Below, piece after piece: positions 50,282-57,764 of a DNA stretch of 64,000 nt. Where the stretch lies: assembly GCF_946187725.1 (NCBI RefSeq), contig NZ_CAMHSK010000008.1:1-64000 (forward strand), written 5' to 3'. The notes beneath the pieces are model-generated. The model was not told where the DNA came from. It ran no database searches and was given only the letters and a program-made list of their open reading frames with translations. Numbering within the stretch: the stretch's first letter is position 1; every line of letters starts with the position of its first letter. Source of the DNA: an uncultured Treponema sp. GTDB lineage: Bacteria > Spirochaetota > Spirochaetia > Treponematales > Treponemataceae. The translations under genes and the position numbers were made by a program.

Positions 50282-50619
50282 AAATCCTGCTGCTTTTCAG
50301 ATTGCTTTTTGAACAAGTCAATCTGGAATTGCAGAGAGGACATGAGGAATGATTTTTGATTTTCATTCAGCGTGTCTAGCTCTGCAAAAAGAAGCCGTAT
50401 TTCTTGCGGAAAATCACATTTCTCTTGACCTGTAATCAGAAAATCAAGGGAAACTTTGAAATGCTTTGCGATTGCTACTAAATCCGGGAGAGCCGGGAAG
50501 CGTTTAGCCTGTTGGCTGGAATAGTAAGACGATTGCACGATTCCGTTTTTTTCAAGCATTTCTTTCAGCGAGATACCTTCTTTTTTGCAGAGTTCTTTAA
50601 TCCGTTCGTAAATATCCAT
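50278..50619 (-). CDS. XRE-family repressor, second control region
   Basis: 113 residues. The HTH spans about 8-60 (GISLKEMLEKNGIVQSSYYSSQQ), followed by LPDLVAIAKHFKVSLDFLITG. No S24 domain, so it is not self-cleaving. ATG 50619 is chosen as the last start before the HTH; earlier in-frame starts would run into the palindromic operator 36 nt upstream. It faces away from the antirepressor and probably controls its own promoter. Its role relative to the other two repressors is open. Confidence 0.85.
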   Translation of the reverse strand: MDIYERIKELCKKEGISLKEMLEKNGIVQSSYYSSQQAKRFPALPDLVAIAKHFKVSLDFLITGQEKCDFPQEIRLLFAELDTLNENQKSFLMSSLQFQIDLFKKQSEKQQDF

Positions 50620-50654
50620 GCTTTTATGTTCGGAATAATTGCTTAAAAACATAA

Positions 50655-50673
50655 CTATCAAACAGTTTGATAG
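50655..50673. promoter_or_regulatory. Perfect palindromic operator of the second repressor
   Basis: CTATCAAACAGTTTGATAG has 9-bp arms around a central A, 36 bp upstream of the ATG of the repressor at 50619. A TTGATAGGT-type sequence continues rightwards. It is the likely binding site of that repressor. Confidence 0.65.
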
Positions 50674-50698
50674 GTGTACTTTACTTTCAAGGTAAAGG

Positions 50699-50971
50699 CT
50701 ATTTAAGCAGGTTGATTATTTCTTGTGCAAGTGCGGCGGCTTTTTCTTTGGATTCGTCTTTGGGAAATGTCGGGGTATTGCCGGAAACTAGAAATTCGAC
50801 AGAGGTGTTTAGGGCTTCGGCGATTTTTATTGCTGATGTTAAATCTGGTAATCGTTCGTTATGAATCCAACTAACGAAGGTTGCAAGACTTATATCACAA
50901 GATTTGCAAAGTTTATCTTGTGTAAGTTTTTGAGATTTTAGAAGTTCTTTTACTCTTTGCCAAAATTCCAT
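50699..50971 (-). CDS. XRE-family repressor, third
   Basis: 90 residues: an HTH (LTQDKLCKSCDISLATFVSWIHNERLP), then LTSAIKIAEALNTSVEFLVSG and a helical tail (EKAAALAQEIINLL). ATG 50971 is preferred because the HTH starts at once and three operator-like sites lie just upstream. No clear ribosome site; the leader may be short. It should repress the rightward promoter at 51005 that drives the antirepressor and recombination genes, and possibly its own gene. Confidence 0.87.
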   Translation of the reverse strand: MEFWQRVKELLKSQKLTQDKLCKSCDISLATFVSWIHNERLPDLTSAIKIAEALNTSVEFLVSGNTPTFPKDESKEKAAALAQEIINLLK

Positions 50972-50980
50972 AGTCAAATT

Positions 50981-51061
50981 CTTTGCGAATACAAAGATTT
51001 GATATTGACAAACTTTGCAAACGCATATATAAACTAAGTATAAAACTTTGCAAACGCAAAG
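50981..51061. promoter_or_regulatory. Three operators of the third repressor
   Basis: CTTTGCGAATACAAAG (50981-50996), CTTTGCAAACGCATAT (51013-51028) and CTTTGCAAACGCAAAG (51046-51061). Consensus CTTTGCnnnnGCAAAG; centre spacing 32 and 33 bp. O2 lies between the -35 and -10 of the rightward promoter, as in a lambda-like switch. Confidence 0.8.
51005..51033 (+). promoter_or_regulatory. Rightward promoter of the antirepressor operon
   Basis: Perfect TTGACA (51005-51010), a 17-nt spacer and TATAAA (51028-51033). The start is expected near 51040, giving a leader of about 240 nt. Confidence 0.8.
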
Positions 51062-51070
51062 TAAATAAAA

Positions 51071-51219
51071 AATCGGATTGTTAATCCGTTTAGGCATTTC
51101 AACAATATTTTTCGGGTACATTGTTGAACTGCTTAGTTCATAAGCCTTGTGGCTTTGCACTACCCGAACATTCATGTGTCGTAGCGTGAATGAGTGCATA
51201 AGCTACAGGGCTTTTTTAT
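51071..51219 (+). ncRNA. Structured leader RNA with three-way junction and terminator-like end
   Basis: Hairpin CGGATT-GTT-AATCCG (51074-51088). Then a three-way junction: P1 TTCGGGTA (51111-51118)/TACCCGAA (51161-51168); P2 GAACT-gctt-AGTTC (51126-51139); P3 AAGCC-ttgt-GGCTT (51142-51155). Next, competing short stems (ATTCA/TGAAT; GTAGC 51181-51185/GCTAC 51202-51206; AAGC/GCTT) end in six T residues (51212-51217). The whole lies in the untranslated leader of the antirepressor gene. The layout suggests a cis-acting RNA with a termination/antitermination choice. No named RNA family is recognised. Confidence 0.6.
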
Positions 51220-51281
51220 TTCAAGCGGTTAGGGTGTCAGATTCTTGCCGGAACTTCACCCAAAACCGCAGGGAGTTACTA

Positions 51282-52169
51282 ATGCAGAACTCACTTAGTT
51301 TGTCGGCTGAAAACGGTTTGACTTTAGCACAAAATCAGAAAGTCCAGATTGTAAGACAGGAAAATGTCTTAGGACAGGAATTCACGGTTTACGGAGATTT
51401 TGAAAATCCGCTTTTCCTTGCGAAAGATGTAGCAGCATGGATTGATTATGCTAAAACTTCACAAGGTTTTTATGATGTGTCAAATATGCTGAAAAGTGTA
51501 GATGATGATGAAAAAATTAAGATTTTTACTACTACGAACAATCTTCGTAGTGGTTGTGAACAATGGTTTTTGACTGAAAACGGCTTGTATGAAGTTCTTA
51601 TGTTGTCAAGAAAACCTATCGCAAAGGATTTCAAGAAAGAAGTAAAAAGAATCCTTCACGAAATAAGAACTACAGGCGGCTATACAGTGCCTAGAAGCTA
51701 TGCGGAAGCATTGCAGATTGCCGCAGACCAAGCAAAAAGAATCGAAGAGCAGAACAAACAGATTGAAGTTATGAAACCTTCTGCTACATCTTGGGAAACT
51801 TACGCCGGAAACATGGAGCATAGGAATTCCGAAAAGTCATTCCGGGAAGTTGCAAAACTCTTGAATCTGAATCCGCAGAATTGCCTTACAAATTGGTGTG
51901 AGAAAAACGGCTACATCTACAGGAACAAGGGCGTTTACACGGCAAGTCAGAAAGCAATCACAAAGGGAATTCTTGTAAACAGAATCGTAAACGCTGAAAA
52001 CGGTTGGAGCGGCGAACAGTGCAAAATTACCGCTTACGGCATGAGGTTCTTTTCTGAAATGAAAGCGCAGGGCGAATTCGGTTATTGCGTTCTCACAGAC
52101 AAGCCAGAGGACGGAAGCAAAAGACCTGCAAGACCTTCTAGGGATTACCGCAAGCGAGGCGATAAATGA
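51282..52169 (+). CDS. Phage antirepressor (BRO-N plus KilAC)
   Basis: 295 residues. The N-terminal half is a BRO-N domain (EFTVYGDFENPLFLAKDVAAWI, WFLTENGLYEVLMLSRKPIAKDFKKEVKRILHEIRTTGGY). A coiled segment follows (about 150-175), then a KilAC-type C-terminal domain (SFREVAKLLNLNP, WCEKNGYIYR, ITAYGMRFFSE). Such antirepressors inactivate phage repressors or bind DNA during induction. ATG 51282 has AGGGAG upstream; the leader RNA lies before it. It overlaps the next gene by 4 nt. Confidence 0.92.
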   Translation: MQNSLSLSAENGLTLAQNQKVQIVRQENVLGQEFTVYGDFENPLFLAKDVAAWIDYAKTSQGFYDVSNMLKSVDDDEKIKIFTTTNNLRSGCEQWFLTENGLYEVLMLSRKPIAKDFKKEVKRILHEIRTTGGYTVPRSYAEALQIAADQAKRIEEQNKQIEVMKPSATSWETYAGNMEHRNSEKSFREVAKLLNLNPQNCLTNWCEKNGYIYRNKGVYTASQKAITKGILVNRIVNAENGWSGEQCKITAYGMRFFSEMKAQGEFGYCVLTDKPEDGSKRPARPSRDYRKRGDK

Positions 52170-52516
52170 CACTACAGATTGATGATGAAGGGGAACTTGG
52201 AAAACTTCTTCAACTTCTCCCGGAAGCGATAAACACATTCAAACAGGCTGCAAGCGTACAGAACAATCAGCTTACGGCGCAATGGTACGACTTGGAAGCC
52301 TGTTATAACTTGCGCGGCGTGGGGGCTTTTTCGACCTTCAAAAATAACAGGTGGTATCAACCGAAGGGCGGAATCCCGGACGACATCGTACAGGGGCGGC
52401 ACGCTTGGAGCAGGGAAACGGTGGCGGAATGGCTGACTTATACGGACAAAACGCTTCCAGAATACCACAAGAAATATTGCACAGGTGCAAGAAATCCGAA
52501 GGGGGCGCAGAAATGA
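52166..52516 (+). CDS. Phage protein of unknown function (116 residues)
   Basis: Starts in the stop of the antirepressor gene (ATGA). The sequence has a helical first part (LLQLLPEAINTFKQAASVQNN) and a second part with AWSRETVAEWLTYTDKTLPEYHKKY, which could be a helix-turn-helix or excisionase-like recognition region (a GAFSTFKNNRWYQPKGG segment precedes it). No firm family. Tight packing with its neighbours shows it belongs to the early operon. Confidence 0.65.
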   Translation: MTLQIDDEGELGKLLQLLPEAINTFKQAASVQNNQLTAQWYDLEACYNLRGVGAFSTFKNNRWYQPKGGIPDDIVQGRHAWSRETVAEWLTYTDKTLPEYHKKYCTGARNPKGAQK

Positions 52517-52710
52517 TGTTGAAATGCACTACAACGAAGTTTAACGGCAAAGACATAAAACTTTACGAATCTTCCTACAAGGGCAAAAAGCAGACCTTCG
52601 GAAGCATGAGAGAAGCACTTTTATACAGCATGGGTTACGGTTCTGACCAAGCGGCAGAATTGCGCTACATGATGAAAAAAAAGATAGACGAGAAATCCAA
52701 CGAAGCATAA
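52513..52710 (+). CDS. Small phage protein (65 residues)
   Basis: Overlaps the preceding stop by 4 nt (ATGA) and is followed 11 nt later by the YqaJ-type gene with its own AGGAGG. Basic, with strands LKCTTTKFNGKDIKLYESSY and a helix MREALLYSMGYG. No family is recognised. It is real on the grounds of packing and codon use. Confidence 0.6.
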   Translation: MMLKCTTTKFNGKDIKLYESSYKGKKQTFGSMREALLYSMGYGSDQAAELRYMMKKKIDEKSNEA

Positions 52711-52721
52711 GGAGGCAAAAA

Positions 52722-53774
52722 ATGCTTTATGAAGAAATCTTGAAAAACGGATTCTGTACGGCTGAAAGTACGGAAGGTATGAGCGAAGATGTATGGCTTG
52801 ATAAACGCCGTGCAGGTATCGGCGGCAGTGATTCCGGGGCAATCCTTAACATGAATCGCTTTGCTACACCGTTGAGCGTTTACATCGCAAAGAAAAACCT
52901 TCTTGATTCTGATTTGAATAAAAACAATCAGTCTATCAAGTGGGGAAAAATGGCAGAAGCTGCAATCAGAAAAGGGCTTGCAGATGATTTGAATTTGCAG
53001 ATTGAAACCGCACCTGTAATGTTCAAGAGCGTTAAAAATCCGTTCATGCTTGCTGATTTGGACGGTGTGATTTTTGTGCCGGAAGCAAGAGAAATCAACG
53101 GAAAGACCGTTAAGGGAATCGGCGGGCTTGAAATCAAGACCGCAACTTCACGCAATACGGAATTTGGAAGTGATGAAATTCCCGACAGTTATTATTGCCA
53201 AGTCCAGCATTACATGGCTGTAACCGGGCTTGATTGGTTCGTCCTTTGTGTGCTTATCGACAAGGCAGACGGCAGAATCTACACAGTGCCTAGAAATGAC
53301 GACTTCATTATCAACTCTCTTATTCCGGCTGAAAAATCATTCTGGAATGACTATGTACTTGCAGAAGTAATGCCAGCTCCAACAGGCAATGAATACGAAT
53401 CAAAGATTGTTGACGGCGTTTATAAAGAGTGTGCCGCAGAGGTTGAGCTTCCCGAAGAGGTTTCTTTGCTCTGTGATGAATACAATCTTGCAGCACAGGA
53501 AGAAAAAGCCGCCGGAGAGAAAAAAGAAATCATCAAGGAAAAAATCAAGATTGCCATTATGAAAGCCTCGCCGACCGCTGATGTCGAGAAGCAGAAAATC
53601 ATCGCAAAGGCGGGCGGTGCAAAAATATCTTGGAACAAGCAGGTTCGCAAGATTGCCGACACTGACAAGCTCAAAAAATCCGGGCTTTTTGATGAATATT
53701 GCAAGGAATCAGCAAGCCTTGTAATGAGAATCACGGCAGAGAAAAAAGCAGCGGGGGCGGCTGATGTATTCTGA
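52722..53774 (+). CDS. YqaJ-type viral exonuclease
   Basis: 350 residues. A YqaJ/lambda-Exo-like PD-(D/E)XK nuclease: RRAGIGGSDSGAILNMNRFATP near the start, WGKMAEAAIRKGL (glutamate), MLADLDGVIF (catalytic aspartate) and GGLEIKTA (ExK) before CQVQHYMAVTGLDW. The C-terminal 100 residues are helical. It degrades the 5' strand at DNA ends and pairs with the RecT-like annealase encoded downstream for phage recombination. AAGGAGG precedes the ATG. Confidence 0.93.
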   Translation: MLYEEILKNGFCTAESTEGMSEDVWLDKRRAGIGGSDSGAILNMNRFATPLSVYIAKKNLLDSDLNKNNQSIKWGKMAEAAIRKGLADDLNLQIETAPVMFKSVKNPFMLADLDGVIFVPEAREINGKTVKGIGGLEIKTATSRNTEFGSDEIPDSYYCQVQHYMAVTGLDWFVLCVLIDKADGRIYTVPRNDDFIINSLIPAEKSFWNDYVLAEVMPAPTGNEYESKIVDGVYKECAAEVELPEEVSLLCDEYNLAAQEEKAAGEKKEIIKEKIKIAIMKASPTADVEKQKIIAKAGGAKISWNKQVRKIADTDKLKKSGLFDEYCKESASLVMRITAEKKAAGAADVF

Positions 53775-53961
53775 TGATGAAGATTTGAGAGTGGATAGGT
53801 GCTGTTGTGGTGGAAATCCGCAGGTAGAAAGTAAGTACGGCTCTTTCTTTGTCATTTGTAAAGAGTGTGGTTGCTCTGGTTCTTCATATCCAACACAGAA
53901 ACAGGCAATCCGCTCTTGGAACAAGAAAAACAGACGGATTAAGGGGGAATCTGAAAAATGA
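53764..53961 (+). CDS. Lar-family (restriction alleviation-like) zinc protein
   Basis: 65 residues. The pattern C-C-C-G-G-N-P, then Y.....V.C..CG, TQKQAI..WN.... matches the Lar family: two cysteine pairs forming a zinc ribbon and a C-terminal WN motif. It overlaps the exonuclease gene by 11 nt and the next gene by 4 nt. Lar of Rac prophage relieves restriction by host systems; a role in protecting phage DNA here is inferred by family only. Confidence 0.75.
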   Translation: MYSDDEDLRVDRCCCGGNPQVESKYGSFFVICKECGCSGSSYPTQKQAIRSWNKKNRRIKGESEK

Positions 53962-54557
53962 AAGTTCTTTGGTGTGACACAGAAACAACAGGATTAAAGC
54001 CGGAAAACAGCGGAGCTTTTCAAGTCGCAATGCTTTTTAAGCACGGCATGGATAAAACAAAAGTTTGGCAGCGGCTTTTCTTTCTGAATCCGCTGGACGA
54101 AGAAAAGGGCATTTTATACCACGAAGAAGCATACGAAACCCACGGCGTAAAGAAAGAAACGATTGAAGGGTACGCAAAGGCGGCGGAAGTTATGCCGAAA
54201 ATCGCTTCATTCTTTCTGGAATACGGAAAAGGTTTTACCGATGAAGGAAAGTTTGAAAAGATGTACTTTGCGGGCTATAACCCTTCTTTCGATTGGGAAC
54301 ATCTGGACGAGCTTTTTAAGCGTTACACCGAATACAAGATGTCAGACTTCTTTGAGCCGAAATTGCTTGATGTTCTGGAACAGGTAAAGCGGGCAACGGC
54401 AATGGGGAAACTGAATACCGTAAACAAGAAACTTACAACGGTTTGCAAATCGCTTGAAATTCCGCTTGTAAACGCGCATGACGCTATGGGCGACATCGAA
54501 GCGACAAGAGAATTGGCGGTAAGACTTCAAAGAATTGGTGTACCTTTGGTTTTGTAA
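53958..54557 (+). CDS. DnaQ-type 3'-5' exonuclease
   Basis: 199 residues. DEDDh motifs: WCDTETTGL (Asp, Glu) at the start, AGYNPSFDWEHLDELF in the middle, and NAHDAMGDIEATREL (His, Asp) near the end. It should remove nucleotides from 3' ends and belongs with the recombination genes. It overlaps the Lar-like gene by 4 nt. A 24-bp palindrome begins at its stop codon, and the next operon's promoter follows. Confidence 0.9.
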   Translation: MKVLWCDTETTGLKPENSGAFQVAMLFKHGMDKTKVWQRLFFLNPLDEEKGILYHEEAYETHGVKKETIEGYAKAAEVMPKIASFFLEYGKGFTDEGKFEKMYFAGYNPSFDWEHLDELFKRYTEYKMSDFFEPKLLDVLEQVKRATAMGKLNTVNKKLTTVCKSLEIPLVNAHDAMGDIEATRELAVRLQRIGVPLVL

Positions 54558-54580
54558 ATTTGTGCAAATTTGCACAAATT
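54557..54580. promoter_or_regulatory. Perfect 24-bp palindrome
   Basis: Twelve-base arms AATTTGTGCAAA and its complement, starting at the stop of the DnaQ-like gene. AT-rich and with no T-run, so it is more likely a protein-binding site than a terminator. Confidence 0.7.
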
Positions 54581-54627
54581 CGTATTGACTGATACGATAA
54601 ATAGATTTACAATCGTATTAGATACGA
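54580..54627 (+). promoter_or_regulatory. Promoter of the recT operon with two operator-like sites
   Basis: TTGACT (54585-54590), 17-nt spacer, TACAAT (54608-54613). Inverted-repeat sites TCGTAT...ATACGA lie at 54580-54597 (over the -35, 6-nt spacer) and 54613-54627 (just after the -10, 3-nt spacer), their starts 33 bp apart. Confidence 0.75.
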
Positions 54628-54673
54628 GAAAAAGTATCAAACCCAACGATATATAGACATGGAGGCATTTTTT

Positions 54674-55678
54674 ATGAAAACAGACGGTTCTGACGCACAG
54701 AACAGACAAGTTGCGACACAGACACAGCAGAAGCAGGGAACTTTGAGGGATTGGCTGGAAGTTCAGCAAAAAAGGGTTGCTTCATCAATTCCAGCTGGAA
54801 CGGTAAGCCTTGAAAGGTTTATGGAGAGCGTGAAATTCGCTATCTTAGACCCTAAAAATCCGCTCTTGCGTACTTGTGACAAGGAAAGTTTGCAGCGTTC
54901 TATTGCACAGGCAGCAAATTACGGTTTGGAACCGGGCGGAGTTTTAGGACAGGCTTATTTTATCCCATACAATGAATCTGTCAAGTTGCCAAACGGACAG
55001 TGGCAGAAAGTTATGACCTGCCATTTTCAGATTGGTTATAAGGGATTGGTCGAACTTGCCAGACGCTCAAAGACAATCAAGACTATCGCCGCAGAACCTG
55101 TATATGCCAATGATGAATTCGAGTGTGAATTGGCAAGCGGACGGAGCATACACCATAAAATCAACATCTTCAAAGACCGAGGCGAAGTTGTAGCTTATTA
55201 CTGTCTTGTTGAACTTACAAACGGCGGTGAGCAATTCGCAATCCTTACAAAATCAGACGCAGAGAGATTCCGCGATAAGTATTCAAAATCTTATGTCATG
55301 GCAAAGAACAGCGGCAAAGGGCTTGAAGAAAATAATTGGGTGAAGAACTTTGACGCAATGGCTTTGAAAACTTGCGTTATTAAAGCTCTTAAACTCTGTC
55401 CTATCAGCATTGAAACATTGCGGGCAGTCCAGACAGAGGAAAGCGGAGATTACAACGATACAGCCGTTGAAGTTACTCCAGAAGCTGAAACTGTTACCTA
55501 TTCGGTAAGTGAAGAGCCTAGTCAGATTGCAGCTCCTGCACAGACAGAAGAGCCTGCACCTAGCGATTTGGCACAGGAAGCACTTGAAAGTGGAATGTCA
55601 GTTGAAGATGAAGCTGCAATGAACGCCGCTTTTGATTCAATGCCATCACAGGCACAAGACCCTAGTGAGATATTCTAA
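54674..55678 (+). CDS. recT: RecT-family single-strand annealing protein
   Basis: 334 residues. RecT hallmarks: ERFMESVKFAILDP, LRTCDKESLQRSIAQAANYGLEPG, CHFQIGYKGLVELARRS, and WVKNFDAMALKTCVIKALK. The last 75 residues are an acidic, proline/glutamate-rich tail, common in phage annealases. ATG 54674 is chosen because GGAGG lies at 54661-54665; the ATG at 54659 is within or before that site. It works with the YqaJ-type exonuclease. The gene has its own promoter. Confidence 0.95.
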   Translation: MKTDGSDAQNRQVATQTQQKQGTLRDWLEVQQKRVASSIPAGTVSLERFMESVKFAILDPKNPLLRTCDKESLQRSIAQAANYGLEPGGVLGQAYFIPYNESVKLPNGQWQKVMTCHFQIGYKGLVELARRSKTIKTIAAEPVYANDEFECELASGRSIHHKINIFKDRGEVVAYYCLVELTNGGEQFAILTKSDAERFRDKYSKSYVMAKNSGKGLEENNWVKNFDAMALKTCVIKALKLCPISIETLRAVQTEESGDYNDTAVEVTPEAETVTYSVSEEPSQIAAPAQTEEPAPSDLAQEALESGMSVEDEAAMNAAFDSMPSQAQDPSEIF

Positions 55679-55689
55679 GGCGGTAGGGA

Positions 55690-56484
55690 ATGAAAGTCAC
55701 AGGCTATTTTCACGGCATACTTTTCAAAGATAACTCAATTATTTTAAGACCGAGTGATAGCCGTGACTTAATCCCTATTAGAAAGGTTTTCAAAAGCAAG
55801 AAAGACCGGGAAGAAAGAAGCGGGCTTGAAATCCTTTTGAGGTGTGAAATTGACGCACCTTTACAGAAACGGAGCATAAAAGAATTAAACACAGCTTGGA
55901 AGTTGATTTCAATTATTTATGAATCAATGGAACATCGGCGCGGAACGGACGAAGAGCTTTACAGGTTGTATGAAGATTTGCTGACCGAATACGCCGAAAA
56001 GACACCTTGCACACTGTACCCGAACAGATTGCGCCCGGTACGGTTGAGCGAAGCAAACACGGTACAGGCTGCAACTTTCATTGACGGCTTAATTTATCAC
56101 CTGTGTATGCTTTGTGACTTGAAACAGGATTTACAGGCTGATGTACGAATGGTTATTTACGAATTCGAGGAATGGCGGGGAAAGCAGAAAGAAGATTTTA
56201 CCGCCACAATGACAGAATCGAAGTGGAGAGAAAGGGCGGTTTATTCCGAAGCGAGCGGAATAGGAACAGATATAGACCTTCATCACATGATGGGAAAGGG
56301 AGCGCACGAGATTTTACGGAATGACCCGGAAAATTGGATTGCGTTAAACCGTGTGGAGCATGACGAATTCCACAACGAAGGGGAAGAAAAGTTTTTGCAG
56401 AAATACCCGCACTTAAAGGGGCGTTTCGAGCATATACATAAAAAGGCGGCGAGCCTTTACGAAGATAAAAGAAATTTGGGGTGA
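55690..56484 (+). CDS. Putative HNH-type nuclease
   Basis: 264 residues. The C-terminal 75 residues carry an HNH-like cluster: DLHHMMGKGAHEIL, then NWIALNRVEHDEFHNEG, as in phage nucleases of the HNHc_6 group. The N-terminal 180 residues (strand YFHGILFKDNSIILRP; helices) resemble no known domain but often precede this core. It lies between recT and parB-like genes (gap 11 nt), so a role in recombination-intermediate processing is likely. No zinc cysteines are seen. Confidence 0.75.
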   Translation: MKVTGYFHGILFKDNSIILRPSDSRDLIPIRKVFKSKKDREERSGLEILLRCEIDAPLQKRSIKELNTAWKLISIIYESMEHRRGTDEELYRLYEDLLTEYAEKTPCTLYPNRLRPVRLSEANTVQAATFIDGLIYHLCMLCDLKQDLQADVRMVIYEFEEWRGKQKEDFTATMTESKWRERAVYSEASGIGTDIDLHHMMGKGAHEILRNDPENWIALNRVEHDEFHNEGEEKFLQKYPHLKGRFEHIHKKAASLYEDKRNLG

Positions 56485-56493
56485 CAGGTAAAA

Positions 56494-57135
56494 ATGACAA
56501 GAGAAATACCATTGAGCCGGATTCTTTACGGCACGAATGTCAGAAGCGAGCGTGACGAGGATGTTAGCGAACTTGCAAAGAGCATTGAAGCACATGATAT
56601 TTTACAGCCTTTAGTTGTAAGACCAAAGGGCAACAAGTATGAAGTTATTTGCGGACACAGACGACTTAAAGCCTTGCAGCTTGTCGGCGGTGATATTTCT
56701 GTACCTTGCATTATTCGTGAGGATATTCCAGATTCAGAAGTTCTCAAAGTTCAGCTTGAAGAGAATATTCAGCGTAAGCAAATGAGCGCGGTTGAACTTG
56801 TAGAAGCGTTTGACAAGATTAAGGCACAAAGCCGGGTAAAAGTTACGAATGAACGGCTTGCCACAATGCTGAACAAAAGCGTTAGTTGGATTTTGAATCA
56901 GTATTATGCGGTAAAGAACATTGAAAAAGTATATGGCGACAACGGCAAGGAGTATGTGAGAAATAATCACATCGCTGCTGGGAAGATTATCGGAGATTTG
57001 CAGAAAAAGAATCGAGAAGTCACAAAGGTTCAGAAAGACGGTTTTACCATTGAACATAACGGAAAGACTATCACAGTCAAATGTGAGAGCGTTGATGTGG
57101 TGAATTATGTTGTCGCAGAACTTAAAAAAATCTAA
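56494..57135 (+). CDS. ParB-like nuclease/partition-domain protein
   Basis: 213 residues. The N-terminal ParB/Srx domain is clear: IPLSRILYGTNVRSE, LAKSIEAHDILQPLVVRPKG, EVICGHRRLKAL, and LQLEENIQRKQMSAVE. A HTH region follows (ERLATMLNKSVSWILNQY). No Walker-type ParA neighbour exists, so it is probably a phage DNA-binding or nicking protein and not a plasmid partition protein. Gap to the preceding gene 9 nt. Confidence 0.88.
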   Translation: MTREIPLSRILYGTNVRSERDEDVSELAKSIEAHDILQPLVVRPKGNKYEVICGHRRLKALQLVGGDISVPCIIREDIPDSEVLKVQLEENIQRKQMSAVELVEAFDKIKAQSRVKVTNERLATMLNKSVSWILNQYYAVKNIEKVYGDNGKEYVRNNHIAAGKIIGDLQKKNREVTKVQKDGFTIEHNGKTITVKCESVDVVNYVVAELKKI

Positions 57136-57146
57136 GGGGAATTGAT

Positions 57147-57764
57147 ATGTCAGAAGAAAAGCCGATTGAGAAACCTAGAGCCGTAAAGCTCGTTTACAAT
57201 CTGAATGATGATTACAGGACACCGCGCTATCTTGTTTCGTGCCTTGATACATTCATCTTTGATTTTATGCAGCGTCATAACATCAACCGTAAATTGGTTG
57301 TGTACTGTCCTTTTGACACCGAAGAAAGCGAGTATGTACGCTACTTCAAAGAAAACGGCGCGGAAGTAATTCATGGGGATATAAAGACAGGGCAGGATTT
57401 CTTTGAGAATCCTATCCCAGAATGTGATTTAGTTATCTCAAATCCGCCTTTTTCACGGAAGCGTGAGATTTTCGCTAAACTCTTTGCGGCGAATGTTCCT
57501 TTTGCTTTGCTCTTGAATCTGCAGGCAATGCAGTATCAAGAAATGGGGCAGTTGTTCTTTGAGGAACAGCAGAGAACGGAAGCGATTCAGTTTATTATCC
57601 CGGATAAGAAAGTGTCTTTTGACGGTCACACAGCGGCTTTTTGCAGCGGTTATTATTGCTGGAAGTTCGTTGAGAAAACATCATTCGTACACCTTCCACA
57701 TAACAATAGCGGAAAGTTTTATGTTCCGGCTTATTCACTTACAAAACAGGGAGATGTGCAATAA
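57147..57764 (+). CDS. Phage DNA adenine-methyltransferase-like protein
   Basis: 205 residues. The NPPF motif (VISNPPFSRKREIF) and a preceding VYCPFDTEESEYV strand are typical of N6-adenine methyltransferases of the phage type. A DPPY-equivalent motif I is degenerate (PFD in place of FxGxG), as in several small phage methylases. It overlaps the next gene by 1 nt. It may protect phage DNA from restriction, fitting with the Lar-like protein. Confidence 0.75.
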   Translation: MSEEKPIEKPRAVKLVYNLNDDYRTPRYLVSCLDTFIFDFMQRHNINRKLVVYCPFDTEESEYVRYFKENGAEVIHGDIKTGQDFFENPIPECDLVISNPPFSRKREIFAKLFAANVPFALLLNLQAMQYQEMGQLFFEEQQRTEAIQFIIPDKKVSFDGHTAAFCSGYYCWKFVEKTSFVHLPHNNSGKFYVPAYSLTKQGDVQ

